Assembly: GCA_021014325.1 (NCBI GenBank)
Contig: CM037474.1
Coordinates: forward strand, 7,047,130 to 7,111,129
Direction of reading: 5' to 3'
DNA: 64,000 nt
Source of the DNA: Plazaster borealis
Taxonomy: Eukaryota; Echinodermata; Asteroidea; Forcipulatida; Labidiasteridae
The translations under genes were made by a program, and so were the position numbers. This document shows positions 21,427 through 31,895 of this stretch, piece by piece. The notes beneath the pieces were generated by a model that saw nothing but the letters and a program-made list of their open reading frames with translations, was not told where the DNA came from and made no database searches. The first letter of the stretch is position 1; the number at the start of each line of letters is the position of its first letter.

Positions 21427-22322
21427 CTGTGGCTGTCCCAATAAAAATATAGCTCTTGATATTGTTTGATCACTTTGAAAGAGTTGAAATAATGAGAAAA
21501 TCAGCGCCATTAACAAGGGGAAATAGACCTCTGCATCTGGTTTAGCTGTGTATTTGTAGTTTTTGCTTTACACACAGCGAAGATGCAAGGGTATTTAGGG
21601 AAATGGGGGTTTCAATTTGATGGGCAATGAGTCGATGAAAGTAACATGACACCGTACGTACAGAGCCGATGGTGGCAAGTGCATGTTATAGGAAAAGGTT
21701 GTCTATTTTTGTAATAATTTGTCAACATTTACCATTTTAAACAAAAGTCATCATTTCAAAGAGGAATTCTATACCCTCGTGGTGAACACGAAAACAAGTA
21801 ATTTGAAACATTGATAGTTTGATTGTGTACCGGTTATGCATATACCTGGATTCACTGAAAAGAAAGTACCGGTATAGGCTGGCGGAAGCTGAGTGTTGGC
21901 ATTTTTGAGGTGGCATTTTTTTTCACACAAGGAAGGACCATTGAAAGCAATCTTATAAATTCTCTGGTCAGCTCAATGATTAGAATACTATGATCTTTGG
22001 CCATTGGTCTTTATTTTGCTGCAAAAAAGGAGCTCTTCAAATCTTAGACGTAAATAAGGAGGCGGACTCACGCAGGCTCAAAACCTCAAGGCTTACCGGT
22101 ATACGAACAAGTAATTGGGGTATAACTTAATCAGATTTCATGTGGTAGTCGTTGCACTGCCAACAAAATTGGCTTTTATTATAGCTGATTACAGGTTAAT
22201 TGCATGTTTTTTGTGAGCCTCAAGCGATTGACAGGGAGGAAATAACTGCCCTTCTTCAAGATTACTTCAAAAGTCTTCCATCTATTAAAGAACATGAAAT
22301 AAATACACACCATTGCGGTTTA

Positions 22323-22725
22323 TTAAAGGGAGGGTATACCTTTGGTAATTACTCCAACAATTAATTAACATATTAAAAACTTACTTGGTAAGAAGCACTG
22401 CAGTTGTTGATAATGTTTAACATTTTGAGAAACAATTCCTTTCTAAGGAGTGTGGTTTCAGGAACGGGGATTTAAAAAATGTTCAATCTGAGAAACGTTT
22501 CATGCAGAAACGTTTTTCAGACTGTGTATTCCAACTACGGATTATTCTTCCTGTGTGGACATAACCGCTCCAGATTTTCAGCGATATCTAAAATACGCAT
22601 ACCACCTTATGAAATGAAATTTTCGCAGGTTATAGTTTTATTGTATACCCGGTATATCCTACAAGTTCATATAGGGTTAAAGCACTCGAACGGTTCCAAA
22701 AACCAAAGGTATACATTGCCTTTAA
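22323..22725. mobile_element. TTAA MITE family 3, full-length copy
   Basis: 403 bp from TTAAAGGGAGGGTATACC to GGTATACATTGCCTTTAA, with CTTTGGTAATTACTCC inside the left end. It shares end style with family 1 but has a different interior (AAACGTTTCATGCAGAAACG palindrome, GTGTGGACATAACCGCTCC). A 5'-truncated relative lies at 54553..54865. Confidence 0.85.
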
Positions 22726-22870
22726 AGAACATTTTGGTTGAAGACAAATGGTCCATTAAACTTGTCTACAACTTTAAACGTCAAATGCATTATACACTCA
22801 TCATGAAAGTTTGAACAGTTGTATTGCATAACATGCTACAAACAATTATTTATACTATACAACCACTGAG

Positions 22871-23100
22871 AACTCCCGGGTCAGATGGACGCAGATTCCG
22901 GGTCCCAAGGAGCCTCTGACCCATTTCTTGGTCAGGGTGACCCAGAAAGTGGTTTTAAAAAGTGTTTTTAACTCGGATTCTGCGCAGTTTGACCCATTTC
23001 TGGGTCATTTACACAGATTCCGGGTCATACTGCTCCAGAAATGGGTCAGGGCCAATGGACTCGGATGCGGATCAATAACTGACCGGAAGTTTTTAGAGTG
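22871..23100. mobile_element. CCGGGTC foldback repeat, copy 1
   Basis: About 230 bp made of CCGGGTCA / TGACCCGG / GACCCATTTCTGGGTC modules. The left part (GATTCCGGGTCCCAAGGAGC...) is an imperfect inverse of the right part (CCAGAAATGGGTCAGGGCC...), giving a long foldback. It ends near AAGTTTTTAGAGTG. Two more copies lie in the GPCR intron. Confidence 0.75.
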
Positions 23101-23377
23101 AATACTGTCTTTGATGTTATTTTCAATTTTTAGCCTTGCACAGAACTGCTTTGGTGTATTAGTTTGAGAGCATCGATAAAGGTTTGTACATTAGCGAAGG
23201 CAGGATAATACAAGATGTACAAATTATGGCCTGAAATTAGACTATTAACAAAAGCAAATGCGTGCGTAGGAAACGAACAACGGATTTGTTCACTTCTATT
23301 CACTGGTTTGGCAAACACCGCGGGTGTGTTTATGAGCGTGGCTGTACCCGTTGGAAGTTGAGGAATCGCTTAAAACG

Positions 23378-23510
23378 AAAAGGATCCGGGTGTTTTGACA
23401 GAGCAAGAACATCTTCGCTTCGCTTTCGTGCATAAAACCAATAGGGACGTCACTAACACATTAGTCCAAAATCCAAACAATGGGAGAGTATAGCAAAGTC
23501 CTCAATCACC
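23378..23510. repeat. Dispersed repeat with GGATCCGGGTGTTT, copy 1
   Basis: Shares AAGGGATCCGGGTGTTT-like sequence, ACAGAGCAA, GCTTTCGTGCA and CAAACAATGGGAGA, in the same order and spacing, with 60968..61100. Family unknown. Confidence 0.65.
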
Positions 23511-23848
23511 TGGTCGATAAACGTGGGTGTTTGTGTTTGAACAAAAAGTCAATGTTACAATAAAATGACCCAATCCTGCCGTTTTGGGATCCCCAGTGGA
23601 TCCTCCATAATTTTCACAAATTGGTCCCTTTAGAACATGCATTTACATTATGTTTAGTGTCGAGTTAGTTAAAAATGTACAGCCCAAAGTAATGCACCAC
23701 AAACCTTATCAGTGACTCCTATTATTGCATGTTACACTTTTTGCCCTTTACTTTAAATTCCGAGCACTGAAATGTTTGCTAAAGCTTGTAAAACAAATGG
23801 TGGTTGGACAAAATAGAAAGTTGTCGAAGAAATGCATCAAATCAAGGC

Positions 23849-25381
23849 CTAATTACTATTACTGAGATTTATGCAGTCTGCTGATGCTATTATTTCCAGA
23901 TAATCGGGTGGTTGTCGTGCTCCAGAAATGGAATTATATCTTCCCTTTGATGATACACGCTTTGGCCATGTATTTGTATTTTGCAATGTTATATTTTGTG
24001 GGTCGAAAGTGTCATTCCCCAATGGTAGCGGGGGTAGTGGTAGGCTTGCATGAGAGCAACTGTCTGCCCCTAAACACTCAGATGATGTCAGCGGAGGTGG
24101 GGGCAAGGGGAAGTCCTCTAGCGATCGGTATGCCTGCGAAGGCACGAGGTAAGCATCACTGCATTTGTTCTTTAAGTCCTCGTGGATGTCTTCTGACTCA
24201 ACTACCAATAATGGAGGTTCGAGAACCTGTCTTATCATTTCATAGTCACCAGAAGAGGTTGGCGTTTTTACTGAGGACGAAGTTGAAATATGATTCTTTT
24301 TAATGTCGTTTTTCGCATTAGATTTGCAACTGTCAACTTGTTCTCGAACTTTCTTGATACCCATCGCATTTGTGTCATTTTTAAAACACTTCTTTGTATT
24401 CCATGTGTGTAGTCGATCACGCAAAGGTTCATCACAACCAGTAGTGTGAAGCTCTTGTAGTGAGCTAGCGTGAATTGCAAATGATAGCCCGGGTGTTAGA
24501 CCAAACTCTTGGGAGACTGCCAGGCTGTTGTTTTGATGCAGCAGTCTCGGTGGTGGCGAAGGGGGAAATGGGTCAGTCATGTAACCATGGAAACTAGGTT
24601 CGTCTTGTAGTGGGTTGTCATACATAACAAACGCTTCTTTGGGATCTTCAGGTGCAACATTTGTATGTGTGGAATTCTTCTTGACTGATCCTCCTCGTAT
24701 TGTGGTCTTCTTGACTGACCCTCCCCGTGCTGATAGTTCATGGACGCTACCTTTGCGAAGCCGTGAGACCGTCTTCCTGTAATACAATAACTGACATCGT
24801 CGCACAGTACGGTACACGCAAAACACGGATATTATACCGAAAATAGCTCCACTTATAAACAATACTATGCCTACCGTTGTGGTAGGGTAATTATTGCTGG
24901 GGTCGGCAAATGCTGTCACGTTACAATACTCCGCCTTAAATTCCGCTGCTATATCCACGTGCAATGTTAAAGACACTGTTGCATCGGAGATAAATAGTCG
25001 GGTACCGTTGATACTCACTCTATGTACAATGCACTGGTAATCTCCAAAGTCATGGTAACAAAGCGGGTGAATTTCCAGTGAGCCATTTGAGGTCAACCTC
25101 AACCTATGGTCTCCTTTGAACACCCCACTGTCCTTGTCGATAGACGTTTGCGAGACGAACAGAAACTTTGGCGTAATCCACTGTTCAACGAGATGGGCTT
25201 CATCGTGGTGGTCAGACGGTGTATCTACCGGACAGTTCAGGACAATCCTGTTTACCTCATTAGTGTTGATTTCATAAGTGGCCGTTCTGTTGAGGATAGT
25301 GATCGCTCTTACAGCATAGACACACAAAAGTAAACCGGTAATAACGCACCTCAAATCAAATTGATTACTGTGAACAGACAT
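23849..25381 (-). CDS. Single-Ig, single-pass membrane protein with long cytoplasmic tail
   Basis: The product has 510 residues in one coding exon, with its ATG at 25379..25381 and TAG stop at 23849..23851. Residues ~1-26 form a signal peptide. One Ig-like domain follows, with Cys50, Trp68 and Cys117 in a DFGDYQC motif (V/I-set pattern), and N-glycosylation sites such as NRT and NGT. A transmembrane segment spans ~168-190. The ~320-residue tail starts with basic residues, repeats RGGSVKK twice (219-235), and carries proline clusters (PPSPPP ~273-278, LPPPP ~426-430, LPPLPL ~449-454) that could bind SH3, WW or EVH1 domains. It also has tyrosine motifs (MYDNPL, DYEMI, PPDYLEII) that could be phosphorylated docking sites. 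The architecture suggests a surface adhesion or signalling receptor. I recognise no named family. No clear poly(A) signal was found within 700 bp. Confidence 0.85.
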   Translation of the reverse strand: MSVHSNQFDLRCVITGLLLCVYAVRAITILNRTATYEINTNEVNRIVLNCPVDTPSDHHDEAHLVEQWITPKFLFVSQTSIDKDSGVFKGDHRLRLTSNGSLEIHPLCYHDFGDYQCIVHRVSINGTRLFISDATVSLTLHVDIAAEFKAEYCNVTAFADPSNNYPTTTVGIVLFISGAIFGIISVFCVYRTVRRCQLLYYRKTVSRLRKGSVHELSARGGSVKKTTIRGGSVKKNSTHTNVAPEDPKEAFVMYDNPLQDEPSFHGYMTDPFPPSPPPRLLHQNNSLAVSQEFGLTPGLSFAIHASSLQELHTTGCDEPLRDRLHTWNTKKCFKNDTNAMGIKKVREQVDSCKSNAKNDIKKNHISTSSSVKTPTSSGDYEMIRQVLEPPLLVVESEDIHEDLKNKCSDAYLVPSQAYRSLEDFPLPPPPLTSSECLGADSCSHASLPLPPLPLGNDTFDPQNITLQNTNTWPKRVSSKGRYNSISGARQPPDYLEIIASADCINLSNSN

Positions 25382-26264
25382 GTTGATAAAGGAAGACTTG
25401 TGTTACAATTGCTGTTATCACTTGACCATTCACACAAATGTCAGACCAGTAAGCGTTTCACAAAGGATTCATGATACCACAATCATGACAGGAGGTGACA
25501 TAAGGGAGTGTCACAGTTACACTTAATGATTGAAATGAACTTAACGCGGGGAGAAGCACGGCCCCAATGGCCGGATATAACTGATATTGAACGCAACTGC
25601 GGTTTCCGGAATGCTACATTATCTTTTGTCACACAAAGCTCTTCTTGTACGTGCGAACAGAAACCGAAATTAAAGTGAGAAAGTTGGACCATACAGAGCA
25701 TTGGCCAGATGACAATCTCCTTACTAACTTGACTATTTCCCAATTTGCAATTTCCTCATTGCTGCACATGCGAACTGCATGTGCATTTTTGTACGAACTG
25801 GACCCAATATTTTCATTTTGTTTTGTGTGTTTAAAACAAGTTAGGGCCTATTCAACAGCAACAAAAGCGGGACCTCTTTATATAAACTGTATTTATAAGA
25901 CTGGCTTATAATTCGTAAGTTCTTTGAATGCTTGCAATGGGAACCTACATTGTAAAATTCTTGGTTATATTCTAAAACTATGTTCACTAAAAAGTTCCTA
26001 TTATGGAAAGGTTGTTGTTTCAATGACGTATAACCGGATCATAAAGCGAAATGGGCCGTTCGACCTAGGGAGTCGTTAAATAACCTGTCATCATTGATCT
26101 CTATTATACACTGGGTCTAGGGCAAATCAATCAAATTGTCTAAAGGGTACCGCGATGACCATTTTACCACTCCTGACTCCATAGGGCCATTGTGAAGCAC
26201 AACGAAACACAAAAACAACCAGAAACAAAAATCAGCAGAGACCGCGAGTTCCCCTCAATGCAGG
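25382..26264. other. Upstream region of the Ig gene, no gene seen
   Basis: Presumably 5' untranslated and promoter sequence of the minus-strand Ig gene. No TATA box or CpG island stands out and no other coding frame is credible. Confidence 0.5.
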
Positions 26265-26890
26265 CCAAGAGCATTAGCTTTAACCCGGCTATAGCTCACA
26301 ACAAGCTGATTTTTTCAGGACAGGTCTAGGAATATGTCTAGAATAACATACTAAAAGTCCCCTAAAATCCCCCTGGAGCTCTCTCCGAAATCCAAGATGG
26401 CGTCCAAAATGGCCGCCATTTTCGAATCTTATAATAACTTTGCAACCAGACATGTGGTAAATACAAATAAAGGGTCAAAATATATGTTTTGAGGCACAAG
26501 GAATCTGATTGAATCATTACTTTGAGATTTTAATACTCATAAGCATCTAAAACCAAGATGGCATCCAAAGTGGCGTCCAAAATGGCGTTCAAAATGGCAA
26601 CCATTTTTAATCTCATCATAACTTTGCAATCAGACGTGTTGTAAATATAAATGAAGGGTCTAAATATATGTTTTGAGGCACAAGGAATCTGATAGAATCA
26701 TTACTTTGAGATTTTAAAACTCATAAGTATCTAAAACCAAGATGGCGTTCAAAATGACCACCATTTTCAATTCGTATCCATATTTTCTAACAAGACAATA
26801 ACAAATACATACAAACTGTCAAACATGTTTTGTGGCACAATGAATCCAATATAATCATTATGTTGTGAGTTTAAAACTCAAGAGCCAATC
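26265..26890. repeat. Left inverted arm with ~160-185-bp subrepeats
   Basis: Subrepeats start at about 26392, 26553 and 26738 with CCAAGATGGC, each followed by AACTTTGCAA, AAATATATGTTTTGAGGCAC and GAATCATTACTTTGAGATTT-like sequence. The YY1-type core AAGATGGCG is repeated in each unit. Confidence 0.85.
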
Positions 26891-26973
26891 AGTTGGTCTA
26901 CCACTCAGTCAGTCGACTCGTCCTCTATTCTCTTTGCATGAGTGTCAGTTAACATCCAAGAATCAACCCTTCT

Positions 26974-27473
26974 GTGGAAAAGGATGGCGGTAGGTTTAAC
27001 TTTGTGGACTCTCAAATCACCTTTGATTCTGAGGAGTCCACTTCAGGGTCTCCCACTCATGTTGATTGTACATGCAGATTAGCAACGAGAGAAGGAGGCT
27101 ATGTGGGGTCTGGTAAAAATAAGACTGCTTCGGGAAGCCCAGCCCCTGGTCTCTTTGCGCTCTCCCAAACTGAAAGTTCTAAAACTAAAATTCAACTTAA
27201 CAAGATGAGAGATCAGAGCTGGTCAGGGCTCCCAGTGGAGAACATCTCTTAAGGCATATCCTGCTGGCTTGAAATGTTGTCAACACTGAGGGCTGCATGC
27301 GATTTGTTTTTGCAGTGCAGCCCTGCCTGTGAGTCTGTGTGATTGCTCGACAACATCAGGCGAGGCATGTGGGGGATTCTTCCTTGGTATGGAACCTGAG
27401 ATGTCTTTGGTACAGTAGGTCCATTCACTTCTGATCAAAAGAGGGTAAATCAGTAGCCGCACAAATTTTTGAA
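26974..27473. other. Element interior between arm and minisatellite
   Basis: A 92-codon plus-strand frame (26974..27252) and a 60-codon minus frame (27280..27462) are present. Neither has recognisable motifs. They may be relics of an element gene or chance. Confidence 0.3.
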
Positions 27474-29930
27474 ACCAGGGCTGTCGTGGCCAGAATCAGG
27501 CTATGAGGATCATTCTGTAACCAGGGCTGGCATGGCCAGAATGGGACTATGTGGACAACTCTGCATCCAGGGCTGGCATGGACAGAATGGGACTATGGGG
27601 ATCAATCCGCAACAAGGGCTGGTATGGCCTGAATGGGGCTATGAGGACCTCTCTGCATCCAGGGCTGGCATTGCCAGAATGGGACTATGAGGTTCAATCC
27701 GCATCCAGGGCTGGCATGGCCAGAATGGGACTCTGAGGATCTCTCTGCATCCAGGGCTGGCATTGCCAGAATGGGAGTCTGAGGACCAATCTGCATCCAG
27801 AGCTGGCATGGCCAGAATGGGGCTATGAGGATCACTCTGCATCCAGGGCTGGCATGGCCAGAATGGGAATCTGGGGACCACTGCATCCAGGGCTGGCATT
27901 GCCAGAATGGGACTCTGAGGATCACTCTGCATCCAGGGCTGGTATGGCCAGAATGGGGCTATGAGGATCACTCTGCATCCAGGGCTGGCATTGCCAGAAT
28001 GGGACTCTGAGGACCTCTCTGCATCCAGGGCTGGCATGGCCAGAATGGGACTCTGAGGACCACTCTGCATCCGGGGCTGGTATGGCCAGAATGGGGCTAT
28101 GAGGATCAATCCGCAACAAGGGCCGGTATGGCAAGAATGGGGCTATGAGGATCACTCTGCATCCAGGGCTGGCATTGCCAGAATGGGGCTATAAGGATCA
28201 ATCCGCAACAAGGTCTGGTATGGCCAGAATGGGACTATGGATCACTCTGCATCCAGGGCTGGCATGGCCAGAATGGGACTCTGAGGACCACTCTGCATCC
28301 AGGGCTGGCATGGCCAGAATGGGGCTATGAGGATCAATCCTCAACAAGGGCTGGTATGGCCAGAATGGGGCTATGAGGACCACTCTGCATCCAGGGCTGG
28401 CATGGCCGGAATGAGACTCTGAGGACCTCTCTGCATCCAGGGCTGGCATGGCAAGAATGGGACTCGGAGGACCACTCTGCATCCAGAGCTGGAATGGCCA
28501 GAATGGGACTCGGAGGACCACTCTGCATCCAGAGCTGGAATGGCCAGAATGGGACTATGAGGTTCAATCCGCATCCAGGGCTGGCATGGCCAGAATGGGA
28601 CTCTGAGGACCTCTCTGCATCCAGGGCTGGTATTGCCAGAATGGGAGTCTGAGGACCAATCTGCATCCAGAGCTGGCATGGCCAGAATGGGGCTATGAGG
28701 ATCACTCTGCATCCAGGGCTGGCATGGCCAGAATGGGAATCTGGGGACCACTTTGCATCCAGGGCTGGCATTGCCAGAATGGGACTCTGAGGATCACTCT
28801 GCATCCAGGGCTGGTATGGCCAGAATGGGGCTATGAGGATCACTCTGCATCCAGGGCTGGCATTGCCAGAATGGGACTCTGAGGACCTCTCTGCATCCAG
28901 GGCTGGCATGGCCAGAATGGGACTCTGAGGACCACTCTGCATCCGGGGCTGGTATGGCCAGAATGGGGCTATGAGGATCAATCCGCAACAAGGGCCGGTA
29001 TGGCCAGAATGGGGCTATGAGGATCACTCTGCATCCAGGGCTGGCATTGCCAGAATGGGACTCTGAGGACCACTCTGCATCCGGGGCTGGCATGGCCAGA
29101 ATGGGGCTATGAGGATCAATCCGCAACAAGGGCTGGTATGGCCAGAATGGGGCTATGAGGACCACTCTGCATCCAGGGCTGGTAAGGCCAGAATGGGACT
29201 CTGAGGACCTCTCTGCATCCAGGGCTGGCATGGCCAGAATGGGACTCTGAGGACCACTCTGCATCCGGGGCTGGTATGGCCAGAATGGGGCTATGAGGAT
29301 CAATCCGCAACAAGGGCCGGTATGGCCAGAATGGGGCTATGAGGATCACTCTGCATCCAGGGCTGGCATTGCCAGAATGGGACTCTGAGGACCTCTCTGC
29401 ATCCAGGGCTGGCATGGCCAGAATGGGACTCTGAGGACCACTCTGCATCCGGGGCTGGTATGGCCAGAATGGGGCTATGAGGATCAATCCGCAACAAGGG
29501 CCGGTATGGCCAGAATGGGGCTATGAGGATCACTCTGCATCCAGGGCTGGCATTGCCAGAATGGGACTCTGAGGACCACTCTGCATCCGGGGCTGGCATG
29601 GCCAGAATGGGGCTATGAGGATCAATCCGCAACAAGGGCTGGTATGGCCAGAATGGGGCTATGAGGACCACTCTGCATCCAGGGCTGACATGGCCGGAAT
29701 GGGACTCTGAGGACCTCTCTGCATCCAGGGCTGGCATGGCCAGAATGGGACTCGGAGGACCACTCTGCATCCAGAGCTGGAATGGCCAGAATGGGACTCG
29801 GAGGACCACTCTGCATCCAGGGCTGGCATTGCCAGAGTGGGACTCTGAGAACCACTCTGCATCCAGAGCTGGAATGGCCAGAATGGGGCTATGAGGATCA
29901 CTCTGCATCCGGGGCTGGCATGGCCAGAAT
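27474..29930. repeat. 46-bp minisatellite, ~53 units, with higher-order structure
   Basis: Units follow ATCCAGGGCTGGCATGGCCA, then GAATGGGACTCTGAGGA, then CCACTCTGC, totalling 46 bp. A CCGCAACAAGG variant unit recurs at about 28983, 29121, 29305, 29489 and 29627, that is 138, 184, 184 and 138 bp apart (3 or 4 units), so larger blocks have been duplicated. Because 46 is not divisible by 3 and stops are rare, several frames remain open; the long GHASPGCRV/ILAMPALDAE-like translations are repeat artefacts unless transcription is shown. Confidence 0.93.
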
Positions 29931-30389
29931 CACACAACATTCCCTTACGATATTTGTGGTAGAGGTTGGGGGAAGGCATATGCAAATATGTTCTCCAATT
30001 GCCCGGATGTCGGTTCTGAGCAAAAAAGACTAGGGAAATGTTGTCGAAGGCTGAGCGTGGATTGGAGAGGTCTATGTGCGGACAGTCACTGGAAGATCGT
30101 TTGAATGACTGCATGCTTGGTAGAGAGACCATTCTGTAGGGAGGACTTTTCCTGTGGAAGAACACTGCGTTGATTCTCCCCGCATGGTGAACGCATGTCG
30201 TTTTTGTCTTGTACACATGTAAGTCTTGTAACATAAGTGGTGAATGAGGCTGAGTTCCGCCTTGTCAGTTAACGTAGGAGACGACTGTTGAGTGTTGAGT
30301 TTTCTGATTTGACAAAAACAGCATTCCCAGTGACAGTTCTGTGCAAGTGCCTCAATGTTTGCAAATTTAAGCTGTAAATGGGGGCAATT
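29931..30389. other. Element interior between minisatellite and right arm
   Basis: An open minus-strand stretch (about 29935-30234) translates to non-repetitive sequence and then runs into the minisatellite. It could be the remnant 5' part of an element gene later overrun by repeat expansion. No domain is recognised. Confidence 0.25.
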
Positions 30390-31058
30390 TTTGGGGCAAT
30401 TTTGGACGCTATCTTGGTTTTAGATACTTATGAGTTTTAAAATCTCAAATAATTATTCTATCAGATTCATTGTGCCTCAAAACATATATTTAGACCCTTA
30501 ATTTGTATTTACAACATGCCTGGTTGCAAAGTTATGATAAGATTCGAAATGGTGACCATTTTGGACGCCATTTTGGACGCCATCTTGGTTTTAGATACTT
30601 ATGAGTTTTAAAGTCTTAAAATAATGATTCTATCAGATTCCTTGTGCCTCAAAACATATATTTCGACCCTTTATTTATATTTACAACATGTCTGATTGCA
30701 AAGTTATGATAAGATTAGAAATGGTGGCCATTTTGGACGCCATTTTGGACGCCATCTTGGTTTTAGATACTTATGAGTTTTAAAGTCTTAAAATAATGAT
30801 TCTATCAGATTCCTTGTGCCTAAAAACATATATTTCAACCCTTTATTTTTATTTACAAGATGTCTGGTTGCAAAGTTATAATAAGTTTCGAAAATGGCGG
30901 CCATTTTGGACGCCATCTTGGATTTCGGAGAGAGCTCCAGGGGGATTTTAGGGGACTTTTAGTATGTTATTCTAGACATATTCCTGGACCTATCCTGAAA
31001 AAATCAGCTTGTTATGAGCTATAGCCGGGTTTTGGCATATATGACCTAATGCTCTTGG
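30390..31058. repeat. Right inverted arm with ~160-170-bp subrepeats
   Basis: CCATCTTGG, the inverse of the left arm's CCAAGATGG, recurs at about 30582, 30753 and 30913, with a variant at 30411. The outer 140 bp mirror the left arm through AGAGAGCTCCAGGGGGATTT and GAGCTATAGCCGGGTT. Confidence 0.85.
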
Positions 31059-31560
31059 ACTCAGAAAGGCATTATTATAAATCTTATCAAGCTCACAAAC
31101 TTCACTACCAATGGTGTGTGCAAAGGGCTCCCTCAATAGCACACGAAGCAAGCGGATAGGCAAAACAATCAAATGAAACCGTACGTCATTGCTTCATATG
31201 CACTGCTGGAGGTAACACAACTAAAATACATCAACGCGATGTTTCTGAATTGAATGACAACAACAGTGCATTATCTGTGGCCATTGATACAACATCAATA
31301 TTATTTATTGTTTAAATTATATCCAACTTATACAGCAAAAATTTGTCTTAGATTTACGAAGTTATAAGTAACTAGACAAATTGAATTTATTTATTATTTT
31401 AAACTCTAGAAACTAAAATACACGTTTACAAAATACCAGTTCAAAAAGTAATGGAAGTACAGCATTGAAAATAATATCGAAAGTTAGCCTCGTGCACTTT
31501 GGCTTCAAATGTTCCGACCGATGATCGAGAATATGATGAATGATGAGTCAGAATGACTGA

Positions 31561-31710
31561 GGCCATTTTCGAAACCATGACTTAGCCTTGCGGCTTCGGC
31601 TTAGGCACCGTCTGCCTCTTTGAAATCCCGTACCGAAAGTGCACGTTTGCAAAAGTACTGACGGAGCCCAAGACGGTGCCTAAGCCGAGACCTTGGTTTC
31701 GAAAATGGCC
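31561..31710. mobile_element. MITE, GGCC/TTTTCGAAAC inverted ends, copy 2
   Basis: 150 bp from GGCCATTTTCGAAACCA to TGGTTTCGAAAATGGCC, with GCTTCGGCTTAGGCACCGTC mirrored by GACGGTGCCTAAGCCGAGAC. Flanked on both sides by TGA, a 3-bp target duplication. Same end style as 2889..3049. Confidence 0.85.
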
Positions 31711-31820
31711 TGAATAAAACATACTGAAGAAATCTTGCCTCAGTGACATGAGTAGGCCTATTCATTTTGATGAAAATACTACAAATATACTGCGAACCAA
31801 AATCGGGAGATCGCCAGTAG

Positions 31821-31895
31821 GACTAGATGGCTCAAGTGGTATTATAGCAATGGTACCTAAGCCCGAAAGCGCAGGTTCAAATCCCATTCTAGTTC
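31821..31895 (+). tRNA. tRNA-like sequence (pseudogene or SINE head)
   Basis: 75 bp with a 7-bp acceptor-like stem (GACTAGA with TCTAGTT), an A-box-like TGGCTCAAGTGG and a B-box GGTTCAAATCC at tRNA spacing. The D, anticodon and T stems do not pair properly and no anticodon can be assigned, so a working tRNA is unlikely. A decayed tRNA or the pol III head of a SINE fits better. Confidence 0.4.

Larger units (their letters stand above)
26265..31058. mobile_element. 4.8-kb foldback-like element
   Basis: The left end CCAAGAGCATTAG and right end CTAATGCTCTTGG are inverse. Inside them, ~600-bp inverted arms carry the same landmarks in mirror order: ACCCGGCTATAGCTC, AAGCTGATTTTTTCAGGA, CCCCTGGAGCTCTCTCCGAA, then 160-185-bp subrepeats starting CCAAGATGGCGTCCAAAATG. 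Between the arms lie a 46-bp minisatellite and ~1 kb of other sequence. Long inverted arms built from tandem subrepeats around a variable middle are the hallmark of foldback elements (Drosophila FB, sea urchin TU elements). No intact transposase gene was seen, and no clear target duplication could be fixed. Confidence 0.75.

Noticed and set aside
27602..29908. Many overlapping frames of 60-215 codons on both strands
   Set aside because: They are translations of the 46-bp minisatellite in shifting frames.
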